NCBI GenBank assembly: GCA_003139095.1
Contig: PLHW01000072.1
Coordinates: forward strand, 85,813-149,812
DNA: 64,000 nucleotides
Source: Acidobacteriaceae bacterium
GTDB lineage: Bacteria; Acidobacteriota; Terriglobia; Terriglobales; Acidobacteriaceae
Direction: 5' to 3'
Each line of letters opens with the position of its first letter. Position 1 is the first letter of the stretch. Below, in pieces: positions 1 through 8,461 of this stretch. The notes beneath the pieces were generated by a model. It ran no database searches. It was given only the letters and a program-made list of their open reading frames with translations, and had not been told where the DNA came from. The position numbers and the translations under genes were made by a program.

Positions 1-1732
1 CGGCCGCATCCACTACGTCATCCGGGTCGGCCGCCAGGACGGCGTTCACCACGTCGTAGGCGTGGCCGCGGCCGTCTTTCAGATAGAACTCCAAACGCTC
101 GCGGAAAAAGCTGCGCGTGGAGCCGGCGTAATCGGCGTTCGCAAATTTCTTCTCCGCCTCCGCGCCGTCATATTGCGAGCGCGCATCGAGCATGATTTGC
201 GATAACCGCAGGGGCAGCTTGTGCTCGGCAATGGTCTTCACAATTCCGTTGGCCTGGCGGCGCAGCGCGAACGGATCTTTCGAACCGCTGGGAACGAGGC
301 CCAACGCGAACATGCCGGCAATGGAATCGGCTTTGTCGGCGATGGCGAGCACCGCGCCTTCCACCGTTCGCGGCACATCGTCTTCCATCGAGGCCGGCTT
401 GTACTGGTCGTAAATGGCCTTCGCAATTTCTTCCTGCACTTCGGGGCGCAACTCTTCGTCGAGCGTCTGCACGCGCGCATACAGGCCGCCCACCATGCCT
501 TGCAGTTCGGTGAACTCCTTTACGAGTTCGGTGGTGAGGTCGGTCTTCGCCAGCAGCGCGGCCTTGTGCACCACGCCCGGCCGGATCGCCATGCCGGCTT
601 GCTTGATCGTCTCCGCCAGCCAACTCGCCAGGTGCTGCACGCGCAGCGTTTTTTCGTAGTAGCTGCCGAGGTCTTTTTGAAAGGTGACGTGCTTGAGGAG
701 TTCGACGCGCTCGCGCAGCGATTGCTTTTGATCGGTCTGCCAGAAAAAACGCGCGTCGTTGAAGCGGGCCCGCAGCACGCGCTCGTTGCCATGCCGGATC
801 AGGCCGTGGGCATCGCCGCCGGTGTTGAGCACGGCCAGAAAATGCGGCAGCAGCTTGCCACTCGAATCTTCGATGGCGAAATATTTCTGGTGGTCGCGCA
901 TCACCGTTACCAGCACTTCTTCCGGCAAAACAAGAAACTCGGCGTCGAAGGCGCCCAGGATTACGGACGGAAATTCCGTGAGGTTTACGACGGTTGCGAG
1001 CAGGGGTTTGTCTTCGCGCCAGCGCGCGCCGGGGATGGTGCGCGTCGCCGCATCCAGCGCTTTGCGGATGACCTGCTCGCGCTCAGGCGCGCCCAGAACT
1101 CTTGCTGCGCGCAACTGCTCGACGTAATTGCCGGGCCGCGAGATTGTCGCGGTACCATGGGCCAGCAGACGGTGGCCGCGAGAGTGATTTCCCGCGGCGA
1201 TCCCGAAAACTTCCATCGGAATCACGTGCTCGTCGAGCATGGCCACCAGCCAGCGCACGGGGCGCACAAACAATTCGCCGCGCTTGCGCCAGTACATATT
1301 TTTTGGCCAGTACAGCGAGGCGATTTCCCTGGGGAGCATCTCGGCCAGAATTTCCGCCGCGGAACGACCCTTGCGGGTGACGGTTGCGCCGAGATATTCG
1401 CCCTTGGCAGTCGTAATCCTTTCAAGCGCGCTCACGTCGACGCCAACTTTCTTGGCGAAGGCGTGGGCGGCGGGAGTGGGCTGACCGTCCCTGAATGCAA
1501 CCTGCGCCGACGGGCCGGTAACCTGCTCGGTCAGATCGGGCTGTGCTGGCGGGATTCCCGGCGCCATGACGGCGAGACGGCGCGGCGTATCGAGCCATGT
1601 AATGGCTTCGCTCGGCGCGAGGCGCTCGCGCTGCAACAACGTGTTCACGCGCTCGCGCAATTCGCCGATCGCGCCTTCAATCATCCGCGCGGGAATTTCT
1701 TCGCAACCGATCTCAAGCAAAAAGTCTGGCAT
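1..1732 (-). CDS. glyS: Glycyl-tRNA synthetase beta subunit (3' end outside window)
   Basis: Beta chain of the alpha2beta2 bacterial glycyl-tRNA synthetase, which charges tRNA-Gly in the cytoplasm together with GlyQ. The reverse strand reads without a stop from an ATG at 1732 to the window edge (577 codons; the family is about 690 residues, so the anticodon-binding C-terminus lies outside). The start MPDFLLEIGCEEIPARM is the canonical GlyS N-terminus. Further in are ELQGMVGGLYAR and the GLVPSGSKDPFALRRQANG segment, all typical of the family. It lies 129 bp downstream of glyQ in the same direction, so the two are very likely co-transcribed. A long forward-strand open frame over this gene is an antisense shadow. 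Confidence 0.95.
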   Translation of the reverse strand, partial: MPDFLLEIGCEEIPARMIEGAIGELRERVNTLLQRERLAPSEAITWLDTPRRLAVMAPGIPPAQPDLTEQVTGPSAQVAFRDGQPTPAAHAFAKKVGVDVSALERITTAKGEYLGATVTRKGRSAAEILAEMLPREIASLYWPKNMYWRKRGELFVRPVRWLVAMLDEHVIPMEVFGIAAGNHSRGHRLLAHGTATISRPGNYVEQLRAARVLGAPEREQVIRKALDAATRTIPGARWREDKPLLATVVNLTEFPSVILGAFDAEFLVLPEEVLVTVMRDHQKYFAIEDSSGKLLPHFLAVLNTGGDAHGLIRHGNERVLRARFNDARFFWQTDQKQSLRERVELLKHVTFQKDLGSYYEKTLRVQHLASWLAETIKQAGMAIRPGVVHKAALLAKTDLTTELVKEFTELQGMVGGLYARVQTLDEELRPEVQEEIAKAIYDQYKPASMEDDVPRTVEGAVLAIADKADSIAGMFALGLVPSGSKDPFALRRQANGIVKTIAEHKLPLRLSQIMLDARSQYDGAEAEKKFANADYAGSTRSFFRERLEFYLKDGRGHAYDVVNAVLAADPDDVVDAA

Positions 1733-1791
1733 TGGACAATATTTTATGTTCTCAGAATAAAAAACTGATGAATGTGAGCCGGATCACAGGT

Positions 1792-1825
1792 GAGCTACGA
1801 GCTTCGAGCCGTGAGCTTCGAGCAA
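1792..1825. repeat. Iterated AGCTTCGAGC-type intergenic word
   Basis: Between glyQ and glyS the sequence reads as repeats of gagctacgagcttcgagc followed by cgtgagcttcgagc. The same AGCT/CGAGC words recur at about 4103, 4199, 48299 and 58134. The function is unknown. This looks like a low-complexity family confined to intergenic DNA. Confidence 0.6.
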
Positions 1826-1861
1826 ACCATTCAACAATCCGCGACTTAGGCAGCGATTTAT

Positions 1862-2920
1862 CTACGATCCCACCGGCGCCAGCTTGCCCTTCTTTTCTTT
1901 ATCCTTAGCGGCCGCCTTCGCGCCTTGCGGCTTCTCGTCACGCTTCGGCGACGGATACTGCTGGTCCATCCATGCCTTTGCAATTCCCACAGCCAGCGCG
2001 CGCACCCGCGCGATCACGCCGACGCGCTCGGTTACGGAAATCGCGCCGCGCGCGTCGAGAATGTTGAAGTAGTGCGAGCACTTAAGACAAAGATCGTAGG
2101 CGCCGAGCAGGGGAAAGCGGGATTTCTCGCGCGCAATGCCATTCTCTTCCGACTTATCCTTATCCTCATCCTCAACTTTAACTCTATTGAACTCCGCGTA
2201 GCCATCGAGCAGCGCCTTGCACTCCGCCTCACATAGCTCAAAGTGTTTCCACGCGCTCGCCACGTCGGCGGCTTCGAAGTTGTAGACGGAAAACTCCTGC
2301 TCATCGACCAGCCGCACGTCGCCATACTTCACTTCCCTTCCCGTTTCCGGATCGCGGGCCCACACGATGTCGTAGATCGAATCCACATCCTGCAAAAACG
2401 CGCACAGCCGCTCCAGACCATAGGTCAGCTCGGCGCAGATCGGATCGAGATCGACTCCGCCGCACTGCTGAAAGTAGGTGAACTGCGTGACCTCGAGCCC
2501 GTCGAGCATGACCTGCCAGCCAATGCCCCACGCGCCAAGCGTCGGCGACTCCCAGTTGTCTTCCTCGAACTTGATGTCGTGCTGGCGCAGGTCAATGCCG
2601 ATCGCGCCGAGCGACTCAAGATAAAGTTCCTGCACATTCTCCGGCGGCGGCTTGAGGATGACCTGGAGCTGCATGTGCTTGAAGAGGCGGTTGGGATTCT
2701 CGCCATAGCGGCCGTCGGCCGGGCGCCGCGAAGGCTGCACATACGCAACTTTGTAAGGCTTCGGCCCAAGCACGCGCAGAAAAGTCTCCGGAGCCATAGT
2801 CCCAGCCCCAACCTCAACGTCATAAGGCTGCTGAATCACAGCTCCGCGCGCCGCAAAGAACGCCTGCAACTTAAGGATCAGTTCCTGAAAGGTGAGCGAA
2901 TTAGGTTTGGATGAGTTCAT
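1862..2920 (-). CDS. glyQ: Glycyl-tRNA synthetase alpha subunit
   Basis: Catalytic class II chain of the heterotetrameric glycyl-tRNA synthetase; it forms glycyl-adenylate and works with GlyS. Signature stretches are [10 protein letters not shown] near the N-terminus, [15 protein letters not shown] at about residues 38-52 and [19 protein letters not shown] at about 60-78. At 352 residues it is longer than the usual 290-300. The excess is a charged acidic/lysine insert around residues 248-262 ([13 protein letters not shown]) and a lysine/alanine-rich C-terminal tail of about 35 residues. It follows recO and the HigA-like gene in the same direction and precedes glyS. Confidence 0.96.
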   Translation of the reverse strand: MNSSKPNSLTFQELILKLQAFFAARGAVIQQPYDVEVGAGTMAPETFLRVLGPKPYKVAYVQPSRRPADGRYGENPNRLFKHMQLQVILKPPPENVQELYLESLGAIGIDLRQHDIKFEEDNWESPTLGAWGIGWQVMLDGLEVTQFTYFQQCGGVDLDPICAELTYGLERLCAFLQDVDSIYDIVWARDPETGREVKYGDVRLVDEQEFSVYNFEAADVASAWKHFELCEAECKALLDGYAEFNRVKVEDEDKDKSEENGIAREKSRFPLLGAYDLCLKCSHYFNILDARGAISVTERVGVIARVRALAVGIAKAWMDQQYPSPKRDEKPQGAKAAAKDKEKKGKLAPVGS

Positions 2921-2930
2921 TTAAATAAGC

Positions 2931-2970
2931 TTGTCATTCCGAAGAGCACACGCGACGAGGAATCTGAGAT
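2931..2970. repeat. Dispersed tcattccga...cgaggaatctga intergenic element
   Basis: The gap between the HigA-like gene and glyQ holds tcattccgaagagcac and cgcgacgaggaatctgag. The ends (ATTCC and GGAAT) are inverted. It is related in form to the tcctgag...tcgaagga element at 58032-58084. Elements of this shape are common between genes in Acidobacteria as far as I recall; the role is unknown. Confidence 0.5.
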
Positions 2971-2979
2971 AGGCCGTCA

Positions 2980-3261
2980 TTACGCAAATTGCAATCTCTT
3001 CAACTTAATCCGATTCGCAGGGATCTGCGCGAGGTCGTAATGTGCCTGTTGGGTCAGCCAAGATTCCGCACTACCGCCAAAGACCTTCGATAAGCGCACC
3101 GCCATTTCGGGCGAAACTCCACGCTTCCCATTTACCAATTCCGAAAGCGTTGTCCGCGTAACGCCCAGCGCCGCAGCCGCCTGGGTGATCGTCAACCCCA
3201 TCGGCTCAATGCACTGCCGTAATATGAAACCGCCCGGATGCGGTGGATTTTTCATCGGCAT
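2980..3261 (-). CDS. higA: HigA-family XRE antitoxin-like regulator (orphan)
   Basis: Small helix-turn-helix DNA-binding protein of the HigA/VapI addiction-module antitoxin family. The N-terminus [20 protein letters not shown] is the family signature, followed by the HTH around residues 24-45 ([20 protein letters not shown]) and [20 protein letters not shown]. The ATG at 3261 is preferred because AAGGAG stands 8 bp before it; an ATG at 3285 would add eight residues. HigB toxins normally sit directly upstream of HigA, but here the upstream gene is recO, ending 33 bp away, and no small toxin gene is visible on either side. It is therefore probably a solitary regulator embedded in the recO-glyQS cluster. 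Confidence 0.88.
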   Translation of the reverse strand: MPMKNPPHPGGFILRQCIEPMGLTITQAAAALGVTRTTLSELVNGKRGVSPEMAVRLSKVFGGSAESWLTQQAHYDLAQIPANRIKLKRLQFA

Positions 3262-3294
3262 AACCTGCTCTCCTTGTCTGCTCAAAGCTCGAAG

Positions 3295-4032
3295 CTATAT
3301 CTTGTCCAGCATACCTGCTGTCACCAGCTTCTTCTCAATATGCCGCTCCAGAATCTGGATCAGGAACTTACGCAAATCCGCGGCAAGCACCTTCGGCCAG
3401 TCAAACTCCGCAAAATCGGAAACCCGCGAGCGCAGCATCTGCGCCGCAAGCTTGCGCGACTCCGGCGACATCTCCGACGATGCGATACGCTTATCGTCTG
3501 CGCACACTAGCCCGTCGGCCAGCGCATGCCAGTAAGCCCGCGTGCCATCGAGCGCGCGCCCGCAGACGGCGCACTCCGTGAACTCCGGCAAAAAGCCCAT
3601 CAGGCGCGTCATCCACAGCTCGAAGTACGTGACCGGCATCCACAGCGCCCGGCCGCGCAACTCCACCAGCACCGCCAGCGTCAGCCGAAACACCGCGTCG
3701 CTTGCCTCGCGATCCGGCATCAACTGGTCGAGCAACTCGGCCATGTGCGCCAGCGCCGTCGCCCGAGCATACGTCACTTCGCCGGCCATCGGCGACTCGA
3801 TCACTTCGCACGAATCGAGCCGCACGAGCTCCTGGCGCTCGCGGTCGTCGTACACGGCCCGTACATACGTCATCGGCTCAAGCGCGCCGCCAAAGCGGCG
3901 TTTGGACTTCTTGGCCGCGCGGGCCACGCCTTTCACCTTGCCTTCGAGGCGCGTAAACAGCGTAACCAGCAGATCCGACTCGCGCAGCGGATAGGTGCGC
4001 AGAACGATCGCTTCCGACTCCTTCAGCGCCAT
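3295..4032 (-). CDS. recO: DNA repair protein RecO
   Basis: Recombination mediator of the RecFOR pathway, which helps load RecA on SSB-coated single-stranded DNA. The N-terminal OB-fold segment has the typical ESEAIVLRTYPLRESDLLVTL and ARAAKKSKRRFGGALEP patterns. The C-terminal half carries CAVCGR (about residue 157) and a later VCADD cysteine. The fourth zinc-site cysteine seen in many RecO proteins is missing, so the finger is degenerate. At 245 residues the length is normal. It is first in a same-strand group recO, higA-like, glyQ, glyS. Confidence 0.95.
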   Translation of the reverse strand: MALKESEAIVLRTYPLRESDLLVTLFTRLEGKVKGVARAAKKSKRRFGGALEPMTYVRAVYDDRERQELVRLDSCEVIESPMAGEVTYARATALAHMAELLDQLMPDREASDAVFRLTLAVLVELRGRALWMPVTYFELWMTRLMGFLPEFTECAVCGRALDGTRAYWHALADGLVCADDKRIASSEMSPESRKLAAQMLRSRVSDFAEFDWPKVLAADLRKFLIQILERHIEKKLVTAGMLDKI

Positions 4033-4102
4033 GGCTAAGAGTGAAACATTGATTGTAATGGATGGGGCGATGAGGCGTCAGTAGCGTCTCGCGAACCTGG
4101 AG

Positions 4103-4141
4103 TTAGCTTCGAGCCACGAGCTTCGAGCCACGAGCAAGCAA
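4103..4141. repeat. Iterated AGCTTCGAGCCACGAGC word
   Basis: Upstream of recO the unit agcttcgagccacgagc occurs twice head to tail and then runs out into cgagcaagc. It is the same word family as at 1792. The non-coding stretch 4033-4265 otherwise shows no gene. Confidence 0.65.
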
Positions 4142-4198
4142 CACCAAGCGCCCTAGAATACTGCAGGATTACCGAGTCTCGCCAATACGTGGATTGCT

Positions 4199-4267
4199 CA
4201 AAGCTCTGAGCTCATGGCTCAAAGGTGATTTTGGTTGCTCGCGGCCCGTAGCTCGAAGCTCGTAGCT
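4199..4267. repeat. Inverted-sense copies of the AGCTC/GAAGCTC word
   Basis: Here the word is in the opposite sense (gtagctcgaagctcgtagct, preceded by aagctctgagctcatggctc). It abuts the 3' end of the ferredoxin gene, so it could contribute a hairpin to that transcript's end. No clear U-tract is present. Confidence 0.5.
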
Positions 4268-4526
4268 ATCTTCCGAAGTACTTTGCGTTGCGCTCGGTGT
4301 ACTCTTTCCACTTTTCCGGCAGGTCGTCGAGGGCGAAGATGGCGGAGACGGGGCAGACGGGCACGCAGGCGCCGCAATCGATGCACTCGACGGGATCGAT
4401 GTAGAGCATCTCTTCGGTGGCGTACTTGTCGGAGTCCTTCTTGGGGTGAATGCAATCCACCGGGCAAGCGTCCACGCAAGCGGTGTCTTTCGTATTTATG
4501 CAGGGCTCGGCAATTACGTAGGCCAT
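4266..4526 (-). CDS. fdxA: 7Fe-type ferredoxin
   Basis: Small soluble electron carrier with two iron-sulfur clusters. The cysteine layout is C9-x7-C17-x3-C21-P-x2-C25 and C48-x2-C51-x2-C54-x3-C58-P. This matches seven-iron ferredoxins such as Azotobacter FdI, in which the first pair plus the last cysteine bind a 3Fe-4S cluster and the rest a 4Fe-4S cluster. Length (86 residues) and the C-terminal EKWKEYTERNAKYFGR also fit. It stands alone, 60-190 bp from its neighbours, so its redox partner cannot be read from context. Confidence 0.93.
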   Translation of the reverse strand: MAYVIAEPCINTKDTACVDACPVDCIHPKKDSDKYATEEMLYIDPVECIDCGACVPVCPVSAIFALDDLPEKWKEYTERNAKYFGR

Positions 4527-4712
4527 TTCTTCAGCGCTCCTAAACCGATTGGGAGGATAACAGAACTGAAAAAATTGTAGCAGGAAATTTTGCGGCGTGC
4601 GGGTGGAAACCGCTCAACCGGATTGCAGACTCTCGCCAACTATCCGTTCCAATTCCCGGGTTCACTCGGGCCAAGGCGATCACCCGGACCGGCGATAAAA
4701 CATGGCGAGAAG

Positions 4713-5297
4713 TTACGCGCTTCGCGGACTTGCGGACCCAGGCGAGTTCGCCCTTGCCATGAACATTTTCTGCACCGCCGTATGGATCCGCCGAACAGCG
4801 GGCAGGCGATAGTTCCACCGCTCGTCCGGTTCGGGTGGGTTGACCACCATGGTGGCGTTGGCTTCGAAGAGCAGCACTTCTCCCTTCGCGTTCAAGCCAA
4901 AATCAATTCCGCCATAATCGAGACCGAGGGTGGACTGGATTCGTTCGAGCGCGTGCATTGCGAGCGGCCCGAGCGCCAGCGGCATATTTCTGATAAACGC
5001 GGCGTCTTCCGCGCGATGCAGCGGATTGTCCGCCATCTCCGCCGTAAAGTAGTGAATCTTCCAATGGTTGGATATAGCGCAGTGCAGCGGATACAGTTGG
5101 CCATCGATCATCATCACGCGATATTTGCGCGTCTTCCCGTCCCGGCCGCGGGCGTCCAGATACCGCATCGCAATTAGCTCCTCACCCGGAAGTTTCTCGA
5201 GCGCGGCCGGCAGCGCTTCCAGATCTTCGACCTCGCAGAAAATGCAGGCCGGTATGAAATCCAGGCGCGCGCAGCAGCAGCGGAAACCCGAAGCCAT
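4713..5297 (-). CDS. Detached ATP-grasp-like C-terminal part of the upstream fusion gene (frameshifted)
   Basis: From about 5232 downwards this frame continues the long gene at 5182-7827. It reads VEDLEALPAALEKLPGEEL, YLDARGRDGKTRKYRVMMID, then GLDYGGIDFGLNAKGEVLLF and EANATMVVNPP. The last part resembles the Mg-ATP-binding end of ATP-grasp ligases. The protein-like sequence changes frame at 5231-5232. Removing one G of the reverse-strand GG turns ...HFLRGRR... into ...HFLR-VED..., joining the two parts smoothly. An independent start at 5297 (MASGFRCC...) gives residues that do not look like the family, so this is most likely not a separate gene. Either the gene is truly broken or the base call is wrong. 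Confidence 0.7.
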   Translation of the reverse strand: MASGFRCCCARLDFIPACIFCEVEDLEALPAALEKLPGEELIAMRYLDARGRDGKTRKYRVMMIDGQLYPLHCAISNHWKIHYFTAEMADNPLHRAEDAAFIRNMPLALGPLAMHALERIQSTLGLDYGGIDFGLNAKGEVLLFEANATMVVNPPEPDERWNYRLPAVRRIHTAVQKMFMARANSPGSASPRSA

Positions 5298-7827
5298 GGC
5301 GAGTCAGCGTGCTTGCCGCCATGGCAGCGCCCAATTGCCCGCGCGACAGGGTGACCGTAGTCGGCGTGACCACTCCCGGCAGGCCGGAGAAGCGCATCGC
5401 GTTATTGCTTCTGCTGGTGGCGAGCACAGCGGCTGGCGCATTGATCACCGGCGCATCGGTGAGAGCCAGCAGGCGTAGAGTCGCCTGGAGCGCCGGCCAC
5501 GACACCTCAGCATCGCCGATAGCGTTGACCACCAACGAGTGCGACGGAAGCGGGGTACCTCTATCGTAGAACTCCGGCAGCACGATAAATGTCTGGAAGA
5601 TGCGGGGGTCGAGAAACCTTTGCAGCTTGACGTTTCCTCCCATGGTCGAAGCCAGCTTCAGCACCGGCACGGGCCGGCCTTGCCCACAATAAGGCAACGT
5701 CATAACGGAGCGGTTTTGGAACGCCTGACGGCGATGCCACGCGGCCTCTTGCTCGAACCCAAAGTGCCCCAGCACGTAGGACAAGCCTTCGTGCGCTTTT
5801 GCAAAACCCGCATCCGCTCGCAAAGCCTGTTCGAAGTGCTCGCGGGCTTCGCGCCGAAGCTGGAGCGCTGCGTCGCCCGGCTCGCAAACCGTCGACCGCT
5901 CGGCTTCTTCGAGAAGAAACTGGCCCAAATTCACGCGGCTCATGGCATCGCTCGGATGTCGCGCAACCGCTTCTCCATATACCAATCGCGCCGCCGCGCG
6001 CCGCTCGGTGGCGACCAGGACGCTGCCCAGATTGTTCAGCGCCTGCAGGTGAGACGCATCGCATTCCAGCACCTTGATGTAGCCATCAACCGCGTCCTTG
6101 AGCCGGCCCAGTTGCGAGAGCAGGACGGCTCGTCGAAAACGTGCATCGATCGAGCCGGGGCTGGATTCCAGTTCGCGCTCAACTATCTGGAACTCCGCTT
6201 CCCATCTCGCCTGCGGTGACATGTCCGCCGCGTTGAAAGGGGACATTCGGCATGTCTCGCCGTTCAGCGGGCGGCCCAGAGCGAGCACGCCGTCGATCAA
6301 CTGGTCAATCTCAACCTCACTCGCGCGGTGATTTACAATGGCGGCCCGAATCGCCAGGGTTCCGTCGATCATGGTCGTCGATGGCGCGACGATTCCCCGT
6401 TCCTGGAGTTCGACGACGATCCTCGCGTTCACCCGGTCGGAATCCCCGGCCCGATAGCGAAAACAGACAATGTTCAGTTCAACCGGCGCCAGGAGTTCCA
6501 ACTCCGGCGTTTTCCGTATCCGGTCTTCCAGGTAGCGTGCCAGCCCGCAGGTGCGCGCAATGACAGCTCCGATCGCTTCGGTGCCATACACCTTCAGCGT
6601 GAACCACGTCTTGAGCGCTCGAAATCCGCGGGAAAGATCCAGGCCGTAATCACAGGGCCAGGGCGATCCCGCAGCCAGCCCGCGCGTTTCGCGTCTCAAA
6701 TAAGACGAGGCAGCCGCAAACGCATTCCTCTGCAGGGCGCCGTCGCGAACCAGCACAAAGCCGGCATCGTAGGGAACCTGTCCCCACTTGTGAAAGTCGA
6801 AGGCCAGCGAGTCCGCCCGCTCGATCCCGCGAAGCTTCGGGGCAAGCCTGGGAGCTAGCACGGCCAGGGCGCCGAATGCGCCATCCACGTGAAACCAGAT
6901 TTTTTCGCGGCGCGCCAGATCGGCCAGGCCTACCAAGCCGTCAATCGCGCCCGTATCCACCGTTCCGGCAGTTCCCACCACCAGGAAGGGCTGGAATCCC
7001 GCCTTGCGGTCCTGCTCGATCGCCTTCTCCAGCGCCATGAGAGCCATGCGCCCACGATTATCGGTCGGTACCCGGCGCAGCGCGTCGCTGCCCAGTCCGC
7101 AAATATCCATGGCCTTGCCGATGCAGCCATGCGCCGCAGCCGAGCCATATGCGGTCAGCCTCCCGGGGCTAGCGGCTACGCCGGCGCGCCGCACCTCGCT
7201 TCCAAGCGCCGCGTCCCGCGCCACCACCACGGCGATGAAGTTCGCCATCGATGTCCCGGTCACAAACAGTCCGGCAGCCGTCTCTGGAAAGCCGAATATT
7301 CCCCGCATCCAGCGCGCGATCTGGCGCTCCACTTCGACGGGAATCTGATCGCGGCCGCCGAGATTTGCGTTCAGCCCGGCCGCCAACATCTCCGCCAACA
7401 TGCCCACCGGCGTGCCGCCGCCATGAACCCAGCCCATAAATCCGGGATGAACGTTTCCCGCCGCGAACGGCAGGATGTAGTTCATGAACTCCTGATGGAC
7501 GTCGGCGAGAGAGCAAGGTGTAACTGGAACCGCGGCCGCAAATCGCTGCCGTACCTGGTCCGGTATGGGCTGCCAAACCGGACGCTCGCGTATGTTCTTG
7601 CTGTAGTCGAGAATGTCGTCGAGCATGCGGTGCGCCTGCGCTCGCAGACCATCCCAATCCGATGGATCGAGATCAGCGGGTGCAAGCGCCGGGCGCTCAT
7701 GGCCGGGCGGCGACAGTTCCAATTCCTCGGTTCCACACGGCAGTGTTTGAAGCATTTTGCCCTTCGCCTGGACGCCGATCGGAGGCCACATTCGAGAAGC
7801 GCACGGAGGCGTGTTCTTTGGCATCAT
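5182..7827 (-). CDS. PLP-dependent group II decarboxylase fused to TPR and ATP-grasp-like domains
   Basis: Residues about 50-515 form a PLP-dependent decarboxylase of the aromatic/glutamate (group II) family: H233 in AAAHGC (ring-stacking position), D315 in FHVDGAFGA and the Schiff-base lysine K347 in DFHKWGQVPYDAGFVLV. Residues about 540-700 hold tetratricopeptide-like repeats (ALNNLGSVLVATERR, SRVNLGQFLLEEAE). From about 705 a pre-ATP-grasp segment begins (PVPVLKLASTMGGNVKLQ, DAPVINAPAAVLATS). The frame then runs out of register after HFLR near residue 864, and the true continuation is in the 4713-5232 frame. The expected intact protein would be about 1040 residues. Decarboxylase and TPR/ATP-grasp parts may be separate proteins elsewhere, since residue 528 (MSPFNAADMSPQARW) looks like an old start. 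The substrate is unknown. A plausible role is making an amine and ligating it, but that is inference. Confidence 0.82.
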   Translation of the reverse strand: MMPKNTPPCASRMWPPIGVQAKGKMLQTLPCGTEELELSPPGHERPALAPADLDPSDWDGLRAQAHRMLDDILDYSKNIRERPVWQPIPDQVRQRFAAAVPVTPCSLADVHQEFMNYILPFAAGNVHPGFMGWVHGGGTPVGMLAEMLAAGLNANLGGRDQIPVEVERQIARWMRGIFGFPETAAGLFVTGTSMANFIAVVVARDAALGSEVRRAGVAASPGRLTAYGSAAAHGCIGKAMDICGLGSDALRRVPTDNRGRMALMALEKAIEQDRKAGFQPFLVVGTAGTVDTGAIDGLVGLADLARREKIWFHVDGAFGALAVLAPRLAPKLRGIERADSLAFDFHKWGQVPYDAGFVLVRDGALQRNAFAAASSYLRRETRGLAAGSPWPCDYGLDLSRGFRALKTWFTLKVYGTEAIGAVIARTCGLARYLEDRIRKTPELELLAPVELNIVCFRYRAGDSDRVNARIVVELQERGIVAPSTTMIDGTLAIRAAIVNHRASEVEIDQLIDGVLALGRPLNGETCRMSPFNAADMSPQARWEAEFQIVERELESSPGSIDARFRRAVLLSQLGRLKDAVDGYIKVLECDASHLQALNNLGSVLVATERRAAARLVYGEAVARHPSDAMSRVNLGQFLLEEAERSTVCEPGDAALQLRREAREHFEQALRADAGFAKAHEGLSYVLGHFGFEQEAAWHRRQAFQNRSVMTLPYCGQGRPVPVLKLASTMGGNVKLQRFLDPRIFQTFIVLPEFYDRGTPLPSHSLVVNAIGDAEVSWPALQATLRLLALTDAPVINAPAAVLATSRSNNAMRFSGLPGVVTPTTVTLSRGQLGAAMAASTLTRHGFGFPLLLRAPGFHTGLHFLRGRRSGSAAGRARETSG

Positions 7828-8123
7828 TGCAATTTGCGGGCCAGCAAACTCGCGGGTCGGGCTAGAACCTGTCTTACAAATGATTTTGGGAAGGGCACGG
7901 CGTCAGCTGTGCAGTTACCCGGTAATAGCGATGAGGGTTTTGGCCGCAGAGGGACGGATAGGCTGTTCCGAAAATCGTTTTTGACACCACTTCTTACGAG
8001 ACCACTTCTGGTGGAAATCGGCCCCATCTGCGACTCAATGATTAGAATTCGCTGGGGGAGAATCCCGCCCCCTGCCACTATTAGAAGAAGCTAATTAGGC
8101 AGGTTGTTCCTTCCGAAGGCTGA

Positions 8124-8423
8124 CAACCGCATACTGGAGACGGCTTTGGAGACCAGCGCGAGGTCGAATTGCTGGTGGAAGCCGGCTTCACTCCGGTGGA
8201 AGCGATTCACATTGCCACCTGCAATGGAGCGCAATTTCTCGGCGACCTCGATCGCATCGGCACGATCGCTCCCGGCAAGCAGGCCGATCTCGTCGTGATC
8301 AAAGGCGACCCCTCCCGCCAGATCGAGGACATCGAGAAAGTCGAGACGGTTTTCAAAGACGGCATTGGTTATGATTCCGCCAGGCTGATCGAGTCCGTGA
8401 AGGGCATGGTGGGCAGCCGCTGA
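8124..8423 (+). pseudogene. 3' remnant of an amidohydrolase gene
   Basis: The frame opens just after a TGA at 8121 and reads the last 100 residues of a metal-dependent amidohydrolase (imidazolonepropionase-like): TGDGFGDQREVELLVEAGF, EAIHIATCNGAQFLG, then GTIAPGKQADLVVIKGDPS. The N-terminal and central parts with the metal-binding histidines are absent, and no convincing start exists (a TTG at 8169 lies inside the conserved segment). The 296 bp before it (7828-8123) contain no recognisable coding sequence. This is a truncated relic. Confidence 0.8.
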
Positions 8424-8461
8424 GATTCGGAAGCCGCTTAAAGAAACACGAACTTCGAGGA

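Noticed and set aside
221-1768. Long forward-strand open frame (about 515 codons)
   Set aside because: Antisense to glyS, whose reverse-strand translation matches the family throughout; GC-rich codon bias opens the opposite strand.
6889-8094. Forward-strand open frame (about 400 codons) over the decarboxylase start
   Set aside because: Antisense to the PLP decarboxylase with its intact lysine motif.
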